Shown here one piece after another: positions 32,907 through 42,220 of a stretch of 64,000 nucleotides of DNA. The notes beneath the pieces are model-generated. The model worked only from the letters and a program-made list of their open reading frames with translations, was not told the DNA's origin and did no database searches. The stretch is from Candidatus Poribacteria bacterium (GTDB taxonomy: Bacteria > Poribacteria > WGA-4E > WGA-3G): NCBI GenBank assembly GCA_958295815.1, contig OY282374.1:4244682-4308681 (forward strand). The letters run 5' to 3'. Position 1 is the first letter of the stretch. The number at the start of each line of letters is the position of its first letter. The position numbers and the translations under genes are program-made.

Positions 32907-33015
32907 ACGTATCCCACAGATACCAGTAGACGATATAGTTATACCTCTTTAGCCGCAGAGGTTGAAACACCTACAGACGAAAAGGTATTTCAATCAAGAT
33001 ATGGTTACACCTCTT

Positions 33016-33180
33016 AGCCCCAGCGGGGCGGAATGTGTATAGCAGCAGCTTCCAACATCGAAATAGCCCCAGCGGGGCGGAATGTGTATAGCAGCAGCTT
33101 CCAACACCGAAACAGCCCCAGCGGGGCGGAATGTGTATAGCAGCGGCTTACAACATCGAAATAGCCCCAGCGGGGCGACA
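33016..33180. repeat. 49-bp tandem repeat (3.4 copies)
   Basis: Units start at 33016, 33065, 33114 and 33163, exactly 49 bases apart. Each starts AGCCCCAGCGGGGCGGAATG (palindrome GCCCC-A-GCGGGGC) and continues TGTATAGCAGCAGCTTCCAA. The whole unit is repeated, including the part between palindromes, so this is not a CRISPR array. It precedes msrA by about 140 bases. Confidence 0.85.
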
Positions 33181-33322
33181 GGTATGGGTACAAAGGGTCT
33201 CAGTAATTCCAATACCCACCGGACATAAAGTTTGAAACCGTATTGCCGTAATGTAAGTTAAACTATTATCATTATAAGGAGAAGCGCGGCTCTCGCCACA
33301 GCGCGAAAACCGCCAATAAAAA

Positions 33323-33865
33323 ATGCAATTAGAAACAGCGACGTTTGGCGCAGGATGTTTTTGGTGTGTTGAGGCAGTCTTTCTGCAATTAGAAGGCGTA
33401 CACGAAGTCGTTTCAGGATACACCGGAGGAACTACCGTCAATCCGAATTATCAAGCAGTCTGTATGGGAATGACAGGTCATGCCGAGGTGATTCAAATCC
33501 ATTTTGATCCCAGCGTTATCTCTTTCGAGGATCTCCTGGAAGTCTTATGGCACACCCACGATGCGACCACACTAAATCAACAAGGGGCTGATGTCGGCAC
33601 ACAGTACCGTTCCGCCATTTTCTATCACACAGAAGAACAACGTCGCATCGCAGAAAAATCTAAAACAGAAATGGATGCTTCTGATATGTGGGACAACCCC
33701 ATTGTCACAGAAATCACACCCATAGATACCTTCTATCCTGCCGAAGATTACCACCAAAACTATTTCCAATTGAATCCACGGCAGCCGTATTGTCAGTTTG
33801 TGATCCATCCAAAGATGCAAAAATTCACAAAGGACTTTAAGGACAAACTCAAAAATGATCAATAA
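33323..33865 (+). CDS. msrA: Peptide-methionine (S)-S-oxide reductase
   Basis: 180 residues with the MsrA active-site motif GCFWC (Cys12 catalytic, Cys15) and the conserved GYTGG, GHAEVIQIHFDP and QYRSAIFYH segments. It reduces methionine-S-sulfoxide in proteins. No MsrB domain is fused, and no signal peptide is seen, so it is cytoplasmic. No clear Shine-Dalgarno precedes the ATG. A resolving Cys may be in PYCQFV near the C-terminus. The next gene on the same strand starts just downstream. Confidence 0.95.
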   Translation: MQLETATFGAGCFWCVEAVFLQLEGVHEVVSGYTGGTTVNPNYQAVCMGMTGHAEVIQIHFDPSVISFEDLLEVLWHTHDATTLNQQGADVGTQYRSAIFYHTEEQRRIAEKSKTEMDASDMWDNPIVTEITPIDTFYPAEDYHQNYFQLNPRQPYCQFVIHPKMQKFTKDFKDKLKNDQ

Positions 33866-33908
33866 ATACGCCTTGAAAGCGGACACTACAACATACACAC
33901 GAAGGGTG

Positions 33909-35492
33909 ATGCCAAAAATCGCAAGCGTCACCCTAAAATCGCACCTGATAAAATTTGTCGCTATCATCTGTTGTTTCAGTGTTGGAACCGTAATTGCCCA
34001 AGAGGCATCGCCGGTCGCTGTACCGATCACGACAGCACGACGCGGCACAATCGTTTCCACAAAGCAATACACAGGACATTTAGAACCACAAGCAGAGGTA
34101 ACAGTATTCGCCAATGTTTCGGGAAAGATTGTTACCGTAAATGCAACTGTTGGACAAAGTATAACAGAAGGCGATGCACTTGCGGAGATCGACTCAAGTG
34201 AAGTCACACTTGCCGCAATACGCGCCGAGTCAGCATTAAGTAACGCCCAGTCCCAACTCACATTAAAAGAAGCTAACGCCCAATCCCGTGTTGAATCTCA
34301 GCTGGTAATTGCCCAAGAAAGGTTAACGACAGCACAATCGGAACTTGTGGAGACAAGAGCACTCGCTGAAATGCGGATCCGCAACCGACTGATACAAGCT
34401 GAAGTAGCACATCAAGAAGCCAAGGATACAATTGAAAAAGCGAAAACAAATGCAGAACAAGGGTTGGAACGTGCCACAGTCGAGCGCGACGACGCTAAAG
34501 TCGCTTATGATCGAGACAAGGTGCTTTACGAGAAACAACACATCAGTAAGAGTAATTTTGAATCCGTAGAAAAACGGTTGAGACTGACGGAAACCCGTCT
34601 GGAAGAAGCCAGAATTACAGCACAGCAGTTTGAGGAAGGTTCGACACATCCTTCCGTGGAAAGGGCAAGAGCAGAATTAGGTGTTGCTGGGAAACTTGTA
34701 GAGATCCGCAGTTGGGAGCGTGAGATCGCTTTGGCAGAGTCAAAGGTTACTCAAGCAGCCGCCGACCTCAGTACAGCACAAAAACTGGTGGAAGCAAAAT
34801 CCTGGGAACAAGAGATCGAAATTGCGAGATCAGCGGTGCGTCAAGCCGAAGAACAACTCAAAACCGCCCGGGAACAGATGAATGATGCCACTATTAAATC
34901 CCCGATCAATGGCGTTATTGCAACACGTCATTTAAACGTCGGAGACTATGCCCGACCCGCAACATCGCCTACGGGAAAACCAATATTCACAATAATCGGC
35001 ATAGATGCACTCACAGCCGTCTGGAGCATGCCTGTCGCCGATGCCCGCCGCATTAATAGCGGCGAACTCGTCCTAATCTCCACAGATGCTGGTATTCGGA
35101 ATATCGTCGGCACAATCGATTTCATCAGTCCGACGGTTAACCGTGAAAACAACACCGTGCTTGTCCATGCAACCGTCCCGAATTCCATTGGAACACTCTC
35201 TCATAACAACGGTCTTAGGCCCGGCGGCACAATCACAGTTTCCATCAAAACAGGTGAACGAAAAAACGTACAACTCCTACCTTTGAGGGCAGTCTTACAC
35301 ATTCAGAACGGAACCGGGACTATCTTCACCGTTAAAGGAAACGCAGCGCACCGAGAACAGGTAAACGTTGGCGGTGTTTACGGTGACGAGATAGAGGTTA
35401 TCTCGCGACTTGACAACGGGAAATCAGTAGTGATTCTCGACGAACAACACAGGTTACAGGAAGGAACGCCGGTATCCATCCTTCGTGAATAA
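33909..35492 (+). CDS. HlyD/RND-type periplasmic adaptor (membrane fusion protein)
   Basis: 527 residues. A signal peptide (SHLIKFVAIICCFSVGTVIA) precedes the first half of the lipoyl/barrel-sandwich domain (GHLEPQAEVTVFANVSGKIV, GQSITEGDALAEIDSSE), a very long alpha-hairpin coiled coil (about residues 95-325), the second lipoyl half (ATIKSPINGVIATRHLNVGD) and beta-barrel/membrane-proximal domains. Such adaptors link an inner-membrane pump to an outer-membrane channel. No pump or TolC gene is adjacent. The ATG at 33909 follows GAAGGGTG; an ATG at 33855 overlapping msrA is the alternative. Confidence 0.87.
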   Translation: MPKIASVTLKSHLIKFVAIICCFSVGTVIAQEASPVAVPITTARRGTIVSTKQYTGHLEPQAEVTVFANVSGKIVTVNATVGQSITEGDALAEIDSSEVTLAAIRAESALSNAQSQLTLKEANAQSRVESQLVIAQERLTTAQSELVETRALAEMRIRNRLIQAEVAHQEAKDTIEKAKTNAEQGLERATVERDDAKVAYDRDKVLYEKQHISKSNFESVEKRLRLTETRLEEARITAQQFEEGSTHPSVERARAELGVAGKLVEIRSWEREIALAESKVTQAAADLSTAQKLVEAKSWEQEIEIARSAVRQAEEQLKTAREQMNDATIKSPINGVIATRHLNVGDYARPATSPTGKPIFTIIGIDALTAVWSMPVADARRINSGELVLISTDAGIRNIVGTIDFISPTVNRENNTVLVHATVPNSIGTLSHNNGLRPGGTITVSIKTGERKNVQLLPLRAVLHIQNGTGTIFTVKGNAAHREQVNVGGVYGDEIEVISRLDNGKSVVILDEQHRLQEGTPVSILRE

Positions 35493-35526
35493 AGAAGCAA
35501 CGACACCTGTGGTTGCGGACGAGTTA

Positions 35527-37677
35527 CTACAACTCGTCCTCGGAAATATCGTCGATGCCGGTGAGATTGTCGAGTTTTCCAGAGTATTCCCAACCGCCCT
35601 CTTGGGCTTTGAGACTCTTGATCCGATCAATGACAGCCTTGCGGTATCCCGCGGAAGGGCGAATGTCCTTGTGGAATTGGTTATGCTTGAGACCCAACTT
35701 CTCGCGGATGCGCTTCCAGGCAAGAGGTTTCAAACCTGCGGCATTAATCCGAAGTTCGACGACTTGGACCGCGATATCATTGCGATCCTTCTCGGTCGTC
35801 TCCGTTGCTGTAGTTTCGGAAATCCCTTCAACGCTCTCCGTCAGGGATTCAACGGTAATTTCCTCGAGCTCGGTTGAAATGTTGTTTTCACGCAATATTC
35901 GCTCATTACCTATATCCACTTTCTTCTGTATTTCTTCCCAAAGTTGTTCAACTGAATGCTCATATTGAAAGTCTGGACAATTCACTGTCTCCTTTTTCAG
36001 TTTATCTCCTACACGATATGTTTTCGATTCTTTCAACTCTGTTCGGGTGGTTGATAAGCGTCTTATATCCTCTTTGTTTTGTTCTAAGAACCCCAATTCC
36101 TCAAAGATAGAGAAACCTGTTTTAATACCCAGTTTCGTCATATTCAATTCGTTCTCTTGACAAAGTTTATTACAAAGATTTTCAAGATTAATGTACGCTC
36201 GCTCTGTTGGTGTATGGTCTTTGAATTTTTGGTACAGTGTTCTCAACGCTGCTTCACTGGGATACATTTCCGCTATCTCTTCAATATTTTTCTTACTCTC
36301 ATAGATGAGATGCAGATAAGCATTTTTCGCTGACGTAAAAGCAGGTTCACATTGCTTGAAGAATTTATCTACACCCGGGGTAAGGTGACAAAAAATAAGG
36401 TGCTCAACACAATGCCTGGATGCCAACGCAGAAAACGTAGCATTTGAGACAACAGCAATTAACTCACCATTCTCAAGTTTTTCCAGAATCTCCATTTCTT
36501 GGGCATCAGACGTTTGCGCATCGTGTTTCCCAATAACTTTTGCGTTCTCTGATCCGACAAGTCCCAGTAACTGATTAATCTTCTCTTCACTTTGAACATA
36601 GATTATAGCAGGCTGCTTTTGTTCCAAAAGCTTTAAAAGGTAATTCTTTTTATTCATCCCACGCCGGTCAAGTATTCGGACAGGAAAGTCAGTGCCAAGA
36701 GGTGGAAATACCGATTGGTCACTGATTGCTACTGTAGTTAGTAAGTTCCGCGTTACCACGAGGCACTCTTCAGAAACACGCTTCTCAGCTTGGACTGCTG
36801 CGAGTTCATTTGACGTATCAGTAAGGCGTTCTTCAGACTTCTTCCACTCCCCTTTCGTATCCTTCAGCTCCTTAGACTTAGTATCAAGACGTGTCTTATA
36901 GTCAGCTTTTGCTTCTTCAGATTCTTCTAAACGTTTTTTCCCGCCCGCCACTTCACTTTTAAGTTTGTTATTCCTCTCCTTTGCATTCTTCAGGTTCCTA
37001 TCTAATTTCTTACGCTGTTTCTCTTTCTCATCTACGTTTTGCAAAAGCACCGCGTTTTTTTCTATATATTCGTTCTTCTCTGACCCCGCATCCTTTGAGC
37101 GTTTTTTTGCTTCTGCGATGGATTTTTTATACTCAGCATTTTTCGCTTCCACAATCTTTAAGCGTTCTTCGGCTTCCGCAAGACGTTCCGCAGTGTCATC
37201 AAAAAAGAGTTCATCTCGGATAGCCTCTACCTCACACTGCTTGTCCGGTCTGTTGATTTTGCGGAGGACTTCAGCCATGAGAAACATGTGCACCCGAGTT
37301 GATTCGCATTCAACATCTTCCTCAGGTGGATGCGCAACATCCTTGTCTCGCCGTGTTTTTACAAGCCAAAGTTGGTTCCGAAAGTCTTTGTCATCCTTGA
37401 GAGGTTTTTCAAAAATGTTACTCCAATTCTGACGAATGAGATGTGGAAAATCACCAACGTCAATTATAGATTTAATATCGCGATCGGATTGCTTCAACTC
37501 ACGTTCAATTTCACCAGCACGATTATATTGTTTTGCGTCGTGCAATGAATTCATGACCACATCTTCAATCTTCTCACCCGGAATCTTTTTTAAATGAAAA
37601 ATAATGAACGCACGCATGTAAGTACGGTATATGTTCAACGCTTTATTGAGTGCTTCTTGGTTTGGCCATGAGTCCAT
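35527..37677 (-). CDS. Swt1-type HEPN, coiled-coil, helicase-like multidomain protein (candidate defence gene)
   Basis: 716 residues. The N-terminal domain (about 1-150) resembles Swt1-like HEPN: ALNIYRTYMRAFIIFHLK, then LWLVKTRRDKDVAHPPEEDV with Arg110-x5-His116, matching the catalytic HEPN RNase motif. Residues about 165-310 are a charged coiled coil. About 325-470 look like a helicase C-lobe (QPAIIYVQSEEKINQLLGL, GELIAVVSNATFSAL, VEHLIFCHLTPGVDKFFKQC) without the ATP-binding N-lobe. About 470-560 resemble the RecJ/RecQ-associated C-terminal region (MYPSEAALRTLYQKFKDHTP), and the end is a small helical DNA-binding-like domain. No partner gene is adjacent. Confidence 0.7.
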   Translation of the reverse strand: MDSWPNQEALNKALNIYRTYMRAFIIFHLKKIPGEKIEDVVMNSLHDAKQYNRAGEIERELKQSDRDIKSIIDVGDFPHLIRQNWSNIFEKPLKDDKDFRNQLWLVKTRRDKDVAHPPEEDVECESTRVHMFLMAEVLRKINRPDKQCEVEAIRDELFFDDTAERLAEAEERLKIVEAKNAEYKKSIAEAKKRSKDAGSEKNEYIEKNAVLLQNVDEKEKQRKKLDRNLKNAKERNNKLKSEVAGGKKRLEESEEAKADYKTRLDTKSKELKDTKGEWKKSEERLTDTSNELAAVQAEKRVSEECLVVTRNLLTTVAISDQSVFPPLGTDFPVRILDRRGMNKKNYLLKLLEQKQPAIIYVQSEEKINQLLGLVGSENAKVIGKHDAQTSDAQEMEILEKLENGELIAVVSNATFSALASRHCVEHLIFCHLTPGVDKFFKQCEPAFTSAKNAYLHLIYESKKNIEEIAEMYPSEAALRTLYQKFKDHTPTERAYINLENLCNKLCQENELNMTKLGIKTGFSIFEELGFLEQNKEDIRRLSTTRTELKESKTYRVGDKLKKETVNCPDFQYEHSVEQLWEEIQKKVDIGNERILRENNISTELEEITVESLTESVEGISETTATETTEKDRNDIAVQVVELRINAAGLKPLAWKRIREKLGLKHNQFHKDIRPSAGYRKAVIDRIKSLKAQEGGWEYSGKLDNLTGIDDISEDEL

Positions 37678-38003
37678 TTATATAAACCTTTACATAGATA
37701 TTTCCCTCAGCATACCAATTTTCCCGTCATCTGTCAACAGAAATTAATCGTATTAGCGCATTTTGATTTAGGTAAAAGAGTATCGACTGGGAGGTTCCTT
37801 TTATAGGAAGGAACAAGGTTCAGAAACTTTACATTTTCAACGCATCACAAGCACTTTTCAATTCTCCCCACTCTCAATGACTACAACAGGTTCCTGGTGC
37901 TGTGCTGGAATGTTCAGTGGATCACCACAATAAGACTGTCCATCTGAATCTCCTCAGATCTTCAAATGCGCAACCTATCTTTTGTCACTGCTATGACGAT
38001 CAT
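37678..38003. other. Intergenic region without recognised feature
   Basis: About 325 bases between two minus-strand genes. It should hold the promoter of the HEPN-domain gene. No repeat, RNA gene or believable ORF is seen. Confidence 0.4.
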
Positions 38004-39134
38004 CTACACTCGGCGCAAGACATAGACCCGAATCTGCTCCCATTTCCGTTTCGATCTGTGCGTCGCAACCCGCCTTTTAAAGAGAGTCTCCGCCTCAAAA
38101 CCTGCCTCCGCAATTATAGCTTCCAAATTACCAATCGCCTTAGGTCCTGAAGCATCAGCGTAACCCAATAAAATCGTACTATCAGGCTTTAGGAAATCCG
38201 AGACCTGCGAAAAAAAGCGTTTGACCGTCTCCTGTTTCTCATCGTGTATGGCGAGTTCTGCACGGTTACGAACGCGGGCGACAACCCACGGAGCATTGAA
38301 AAGGATTACATCAAACTGCTGAGAAGGAAATGGGTCAAACAGGTCGCCGGGCGGCATTATCTGTACAGTATCCGAATTCGGGAGAAGTCGCTGAAGATTC
38401 AGTTTCGTCGTTGCGACCGCTTCAGGAAGCAAATCAGAGGCATACACCCCAACCTGTTCGCCTAATTCCTGCCGTGCCAATAACGTTAAACACCCGCTGC
38501 CACACCCAACATCAGCGACTATAGTAGCGGAATGGTTTTCACGGACATGCTGTAACGCCTCTTGAAAACACTCAATCGTCTCTTGTGAGCGCGGCGCGAG
38601 GACGTTTTCGGAAGCCACAAGCGAGGCATCAAGTGCCTGGATAGGGTAGGTCTCCGCCAAGGCACTCTGAATTTGTTGGATCTTCGTCAGAGACAAAAGA
38701 AACGGTTTCCCTTCATTTGCCCCAGTCGGTTCACCCGCAAGTTCCAACAAGTACGGAAGGTCAGGCGCAGGTTCAACCTGCAATATCCCATCCGCATCCG
38801 CCCAACACATGAGTCTGGCTAAAGCCTCTTGCAAAGCACGACTTGCGGACCTCCCGCGCGACTCCCTCCGATCCCGCGACTTGGCATCACGTGGCAATTG
38901 CTGGACCAAATCCTGCCTATGGCGTTGGATATAGTCCATCACCTCCATAATTCTGTCCCACTGTCCCTGCACAACCGCAACACCCTCATGCCGGATATGC
39001 GTGAAGATCCGATTGAGATGCCTTAAGTCTCGATCTGCGAATACCTTGACGCGTGCGCGTGCAAAAACAGCATCCCGACACTCAACAGGGACATAGAGTT
39101 CACCAATGTTGCCAACAGAATAGAAAAATTCCAT
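38004..39134 (-). CDS. Class I SAM-dependent methyltransferase of the HemK/RsmC (MTS) type
   Basis: 376 residues. The C-terminal catalytic half has motif I VADVGCGSGCLTLLAR and motif IV FDVILFNAPWV, an NAPW in place of NPPY of N-methyltransferases acting on amides or exocyclic amines (HemK, RsmC). The preceding ALDASLVASENVLAPRSQET matches the PrmC-like lead-in. The N-terminal 190 residues are an unrecognised domain that may bind substrate. It could modify a release factor, rRNA or a small molecule; the sequence does not decide. It ends in tandem repeats on its 5' side. Confidence 0.82.
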   Translation of the reverse strand: MEFFYSVGNIGELYVPVECRDAVFARARVKVFADRDLRHLNRIFTHIRHEGVAVVQGQWDRIMEVMDYIQRHRQDLVQQLPRDAKSRDRRESRGRSASRALQEALARLMCWADADGILQVEPAPDLPYLLELAGEPTGANEGKPFLLSLTKIQQIQSALAETYPIQALDASLVASENVLAPRSQETIECFQEALQHVRENHSATIVADVGCGSGCLTLLARQELGEQVGVYASDLLPEAVATTKLNLQRLLPNSDTVQIMPPGDLFDPFPSQQFDVILFNAPWVVARVRNRAELAIHDEKQETVKRFFSQVSDFLKPDSTILLGYADASGPKAIGNLEAIIAEAGFEAETLFKRRVATHRSKRKWEQIRVYVLRRV

Positions 39135-39620
39135 TTAAAAGTAGTAGGCACGCTCCGACGTGCCGTAAATAATAGTAGTACACATCCTCCAACAGAACGC
39201 CACACCCTACGACGTGCCGCAACTAATAGTAGTAGACATCCTACGACGTGCCGTAACTAATAGTAGTAAACATCCTCCAACAGAATGCAACACCCTACGA
39301 CGTGCCGTAACTAAAAGTAACCCAAGTTGCTACTAACAAACTTTGAACGTTTCAACAAAGCGTTTGCAGTGATATTCTGATTGTGGGAGGGGTTTGTAAC
39401 CCCGAATTCCCCGAGATTGTGCCTCAGACTTTATTAGAGTGCTATATCTATAAACAACTGGCAACATGGGTTAAAAGTAGTAGGCACGCTCCGACGTGCC
39501 GTAAATAATAGTAGTAGTCATCCTCCAACAGAATGCAACACCCTACGACGTGCCGTAAATAATAGTAGTAGACATACTCCAACAGAATGCAACACCCTAC
39601 GACGTGCCGTAACAACATAT
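39135..39620. repeat. Tandem GTAGTAGGCACGCTCCGACG repeat array, interrupted by a MITE-like element
   Basis: Repeated blocks of AGTAGTAGGCACGCTCCGAC and CCTACGACGTGCCGTAA, with CATCCTCCAACAGAATGCAA between, fill the space between two genes. The inner palindrome-like CTACGACGTGCCG recurs six or more times. The array is cut at 39320-39471 by copy 3 of the MITE-like element. Confidence 0.8.
39320..39471. mobile_element. MITE-like repeat, copy 3, with 8-bp target duplication
   Basis: A 152-bp block from ACCCAAGTTGC to GCAACATGGGT (inverted ends with one mismatch), flanked on both sides by TAAAAGTA (39312-39319 and 39472-39479). It splits a tandem repeat array, which shows a real insertion. Its left 90 bases match copy 1 closely, including TTTGAACGTTTCAACAAAG and the GGGG-TTTGTAA-CCCC palindrome. 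Confidence 0.8.
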
Positions 39621-39627
39621 TCACATC

Positions 39628-40707
39628 CTAACGGATTGGAACAATCTCACCCGTTCTAACCGATTCCGCCTCTTTGTAACAGAGCAGTAATGCGTCCCTT
39701 GCCCCAACACCCGACAGCGCAGCAGGTTCATTCTCCCAATCAATCGCGTCAACAGCGTACTGAAGCTCAGCAGTGAAGGCGTCAATCGGATCCACATCGC
39801 CTAAATCTACCACTTCAACCTCACCTTCGTCGTTAAGAAGCATCAGCGGCACGGCGGTAGACGCCTCACCAGCCAACGTCGAGAAGTCATAAAGCAGCGT
39901 AGCTTTTTCGAGATAGATTTCAAACCCATGTGAGAAAGCACGTCCGCGTTGTGAGATCCCTCCAGACGAACAACTGACAGAAATCTCCTTATCATTGTAG
40001 ATGTATTGCGTCGTCAAAAAGTCGACATAATTCCCAGCAGCAAGTTTGCCCTGTGAAAACACAGCATCGGGCACACCACAAAGCAGCTGAATGAAATGCG
40101 TGTCGTGAATGTGCAAGTCGATACCCGGACCGCCGCTCTTGTCGAGAGCAGCAACATCCCGTGACCAACTCGGTTTAGAGATAATCCGCTTGAAATGCGC
40201 ACCGAGCAGTTTGCCGTATTTTCCCTCTTCCACCACCCGCTTCGCATAAGCATACTCGGCGAAGAAAGGTAGCACATGAGCAACCATGAGGAAACACGGA
40301 CTCTGAAGGGCTGCCTTCCGATCCGCGCCTATTTTCTCCGCGAGTTCAACGAGTTCATTCGCATCGTCTATAGAAATAGAGATCGGCTTCTCAACGAGGG
40401 TATGTTTTCCTGCCTCAAGAGACGCCATACTGACCGGCTTGTGGAGATGCGTGGGCAGACAAATATCCACCAGATCTACCTCTTCATCCGCAAGAAGTTC
40501 GTCAATTTCACTATATTGTCGGACATTTGAGAGATCTTCCATACCGCCACGAGGTCCAAAATTACCCTGAATACCCGTCCAATCACCAGAAAGTTTCTTG
40601 GGATCTCGTGTGCAAATAGCAACCACTTCGGCACCGGTGGCGCGTTGGATTCCGTAGTAATGAATCATACCCATAAACCCGATACCGATAATTCCGATTT
40701 TTACCAT
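39628..40707 (-). CDS. Gfo/Idh/MocA-family oxidoreductase
   Basis: 359 residues. The N-terminal Rossmann domain starts MVKIGIIGIGFMGMIHYYG (GxGxxG) with EVVAICTRD after it; VDLVDICLPTHLHKPVSMAS and KHTLVEKPISIS (the catalytic EKP Lys) are family hallmarks, and GGPGIDLHIHDTHFIQLLCG carries the downstream Asp/His of the active site. These enzymes oxidise or reduce sugars and inositols with NAD(P). The substrate is unknown. It is single, with a repeat array downstream and a dispersed repeat upstream. Confidence 0.9.
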   Translation of the reverse strand: MVKIGIIGIGFMGMIHYYGIQRATGAEVVAICTRDPKKLSGDWTGIQGNFGPRGGMEDLSNVRQYSEIDELLADEEVDLVDICLPTHLHKPVSMASLEAGKHTLVEKPISISIDDANELVELAEKIGADRKAALQSPCFLMVAHVLPFFAEYAYAKRVVEEGKYGKLLGAHFKRIISKPSWSRDVAALDKSGGPGIDLHIHDTHFIQLLCGVPDAVFSQGKLAAGNYVDFLTTQYIYNDKEISVSCSSGGISQRGRAFSHGFEIYLEKATLLYDFSTLAGEASTAVPLMLLNDEGEVEVVDLGDVDPIDAFTAELQYAVDAIDWENEPAALSGVGARDALLLCYKEAESVRTGEIVPIR

Positions 40708-40835
40708 TTTTTCTCGGTTCCCCTATCATATATGAAGAAAGCACAGGTGCTTAAGTAACACCTGTGCCGTTGAACATCTACGCTGGATCGCGAATACTAA
40801 AACTTAGACAAACGCGTTACGCCTTCTGTACGAGC

Positions 40836-40930
40836 GAGGGATCTCTAAATTGTGCTACAAAAGCACAATTTGTCTTAGCTTTACATTTCCCGACGCTTTC
40901 CGACCGCCGACTGCTGACCGCTAATGGCTG
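40836..40930. repeat. Dispersed hairpin repeat with CTGACCG-type tail
   Basis: TGTACGAGCGAGGGATCTCT, the stem AAATTGTGCT / AGCACAATTT with loop ACAAA, then GTCTTAGCTTTACATTTCCC and a decayed heptamer tail (CTGCTGACCGCTAATGGCTG). Confidence 0.7.
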
Positions 40931-40966
40931 GCAGCTTCCAACCACCAAAAACCAAATGCTCCCAAT

Positions 40967-41758
40967 TTAGCGTCCACCGGTTCTCGACTTAATACTACCC
41001 CACGTCGTCGCCGCTTTATCGCGAGCCGAAACTGCGAGGAAACCTTCGTTCGCGATTTCACTGATTTCATCTTCGCTGAGCGCACGTCGCCAGACTGCCG
41101 CTTCGTCAATAGAACCGTTCTCAAAGGTATAGTTCGGGCGATCCTTAGAGCATCCGATCCGCAAGTCCTGATCATTCGTGCCTTTGAAATCAAACTTTTC
41201 GTCTTTCTCAGCTGCGAGTTCGCCGTCAACATAGACTTTCATGGTTGACCCGTCGTACGTTCCAACAACATGATGCCACGTCTTCTCATCCAGCCCATGC
41301 GGTTGACTCAAGGTCGGTCTACTGTTACCAGTCCCCAAGAACATGTTAAAATTCTTACCACTGTTGAAAGCACCTAAACCGTAGGAGGAATGTTCACCGC
41401 CATTATGACAGTTTTTGTCGAACCACTGCCCATCAGTCGCCCAAGAGTCCTGATTGATCCAAGCCGCCATCGTGATTTCACCGCTGATTTTCAGTTCATC
41501 GGAGGCTGGCACATTCACACAATCCGGTCCTACATTTGTAATACGAATCGCATCCCCATACTTACCCTTCACAATATCAGTATTGGCAATAATATCCGCA
41601 TCAAGCCCATTGCCAGAATCATCAACAACCGTCTTCCCGTTGACATTGTCAAACGTGAAGTAAACAACGAGTCCTTCAGCAAGATCTGCCGTAGCGTATC
41701 CCACCACCACAAACATCAACGCACCGACAAAAACGGCACAACCAAATAGCTTCCTCAT
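40967..41758 (-). CDS. Secreted LamG-domain protein with C-terminal TTWG signature
   Basis: 263 residues. A signal peptide (LFGCAVFVGALMFVVVGYATA) precedes one LamG domain: GLVVYFTFDNVNGKTVVDDS, EITMAAWINQDSWATDGQWF, TWHHVVGTYDGSTMKVYVDG, GSIDEAAVWRRALSEDEISE. The C-terminus, AVSARDKAATTWGSIKSRTG followed by GR, has the shared signature with a slightly longer tail. An extracellular binding role is likely. It is close in sequence plan to the LamG proteins at 10.5 and 54.9 kb. Confidence 0.88.
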   Translation of the reverse strand: MRKLFGCAVFVGALMFVVVGYATADLAEGLVVYFTFDNVNGKTVVDDSGNGLDADIIANTDIVKGKYGDAIRITNVGPDCVNVPASDELKISGEITMAAWINQDSWATDGQWFDKNCHNGGEHSSYGLGAFNSGKNFNMFLGTGNSRPTLSQPHGLDEKTWHHVVGTYDGSTMKVYVDGELAAEKDEKFDFKGTNDQDLRIGCSKDRPNYTFENGSIDEAAVWRRALSEDEISEIANEGFLAVSARDKAATTWGSIKSRTGGR

Positions 41759-42038
41759 TTTGTTTCTCCTCTTGTGAAATCCTCTTATATCAAAGACCTT
41801 AAATCTGTCTGTTCAGAAGCAATTAGAGTGTACCACGAAACCCAGAAGCACGCAATACATTTTTCTTTACTATGGCGAATTCTAAAAATATGTGGACATT
41901 ACATTATCTTGAAATTCCCGTCCCTCTGATAAGGCGATATCTGAGTGTGAGAACTGGATTTGAATAGAGCCTATCCCATAAATCGTGGGAGGGCTTTATA
42001 AGCCCGATTTTCAATCAGTTGATTCAAAAATATTTCGA
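41759..42038. other. Intergenic region with GGGAGGGCTTTATAAGCCC palindrome
   Basis: No gene is seen. Around 41988-42005 is GGGAGGGCTTTATAAGCCC, a relative of the GGGG-TTTGTAA-CCCC palindromes at 1.6, 22.0 and 39.4 kb. Confidence 0.4.
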
Positions 42039-42220
42039 GTGATGAGCTAACCGATACTGCGGGTCTTCAGTCCCGTAGGGACGGAATATTGTAGAAATTG
42101 AGATGAGAAAAATAAAACCCCGTAGGGAGTGATGAGCTAACCGATACTGCGGGTCTTCAGTCCCGTAGGGACAGAATATGTGTAGAAATTGAAATGAGAA
42201 AAATAAAACCCCGTAGGGGC
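42039..42220. repeat. 90-bp direct repeat (2 copies)
   Basis: GTGATGAGCTAACCGATACT begins at 42040 and 42130, with nearly identical sequence for 90 bases, including CAGTCCCGTAGGGAC and AAAACCCCGTAGGG. The short palindromes CCCGTAGGGA and CCCCGTAGGGG are part of each unit. Confidence 0.8.

Noticed and set aside
33016-33180. CRISPR-like array
   Set aside because: The whole 49-bp unit is repeated, including the part that would be spacers, and no cas gene is near. It is a plain tandem repeat.
33909-35492. Complete RND efflux operon
   Set aside because: No inner-membrane pump or outer-membrane channel gene is adjacent; the adaptor stands alone.
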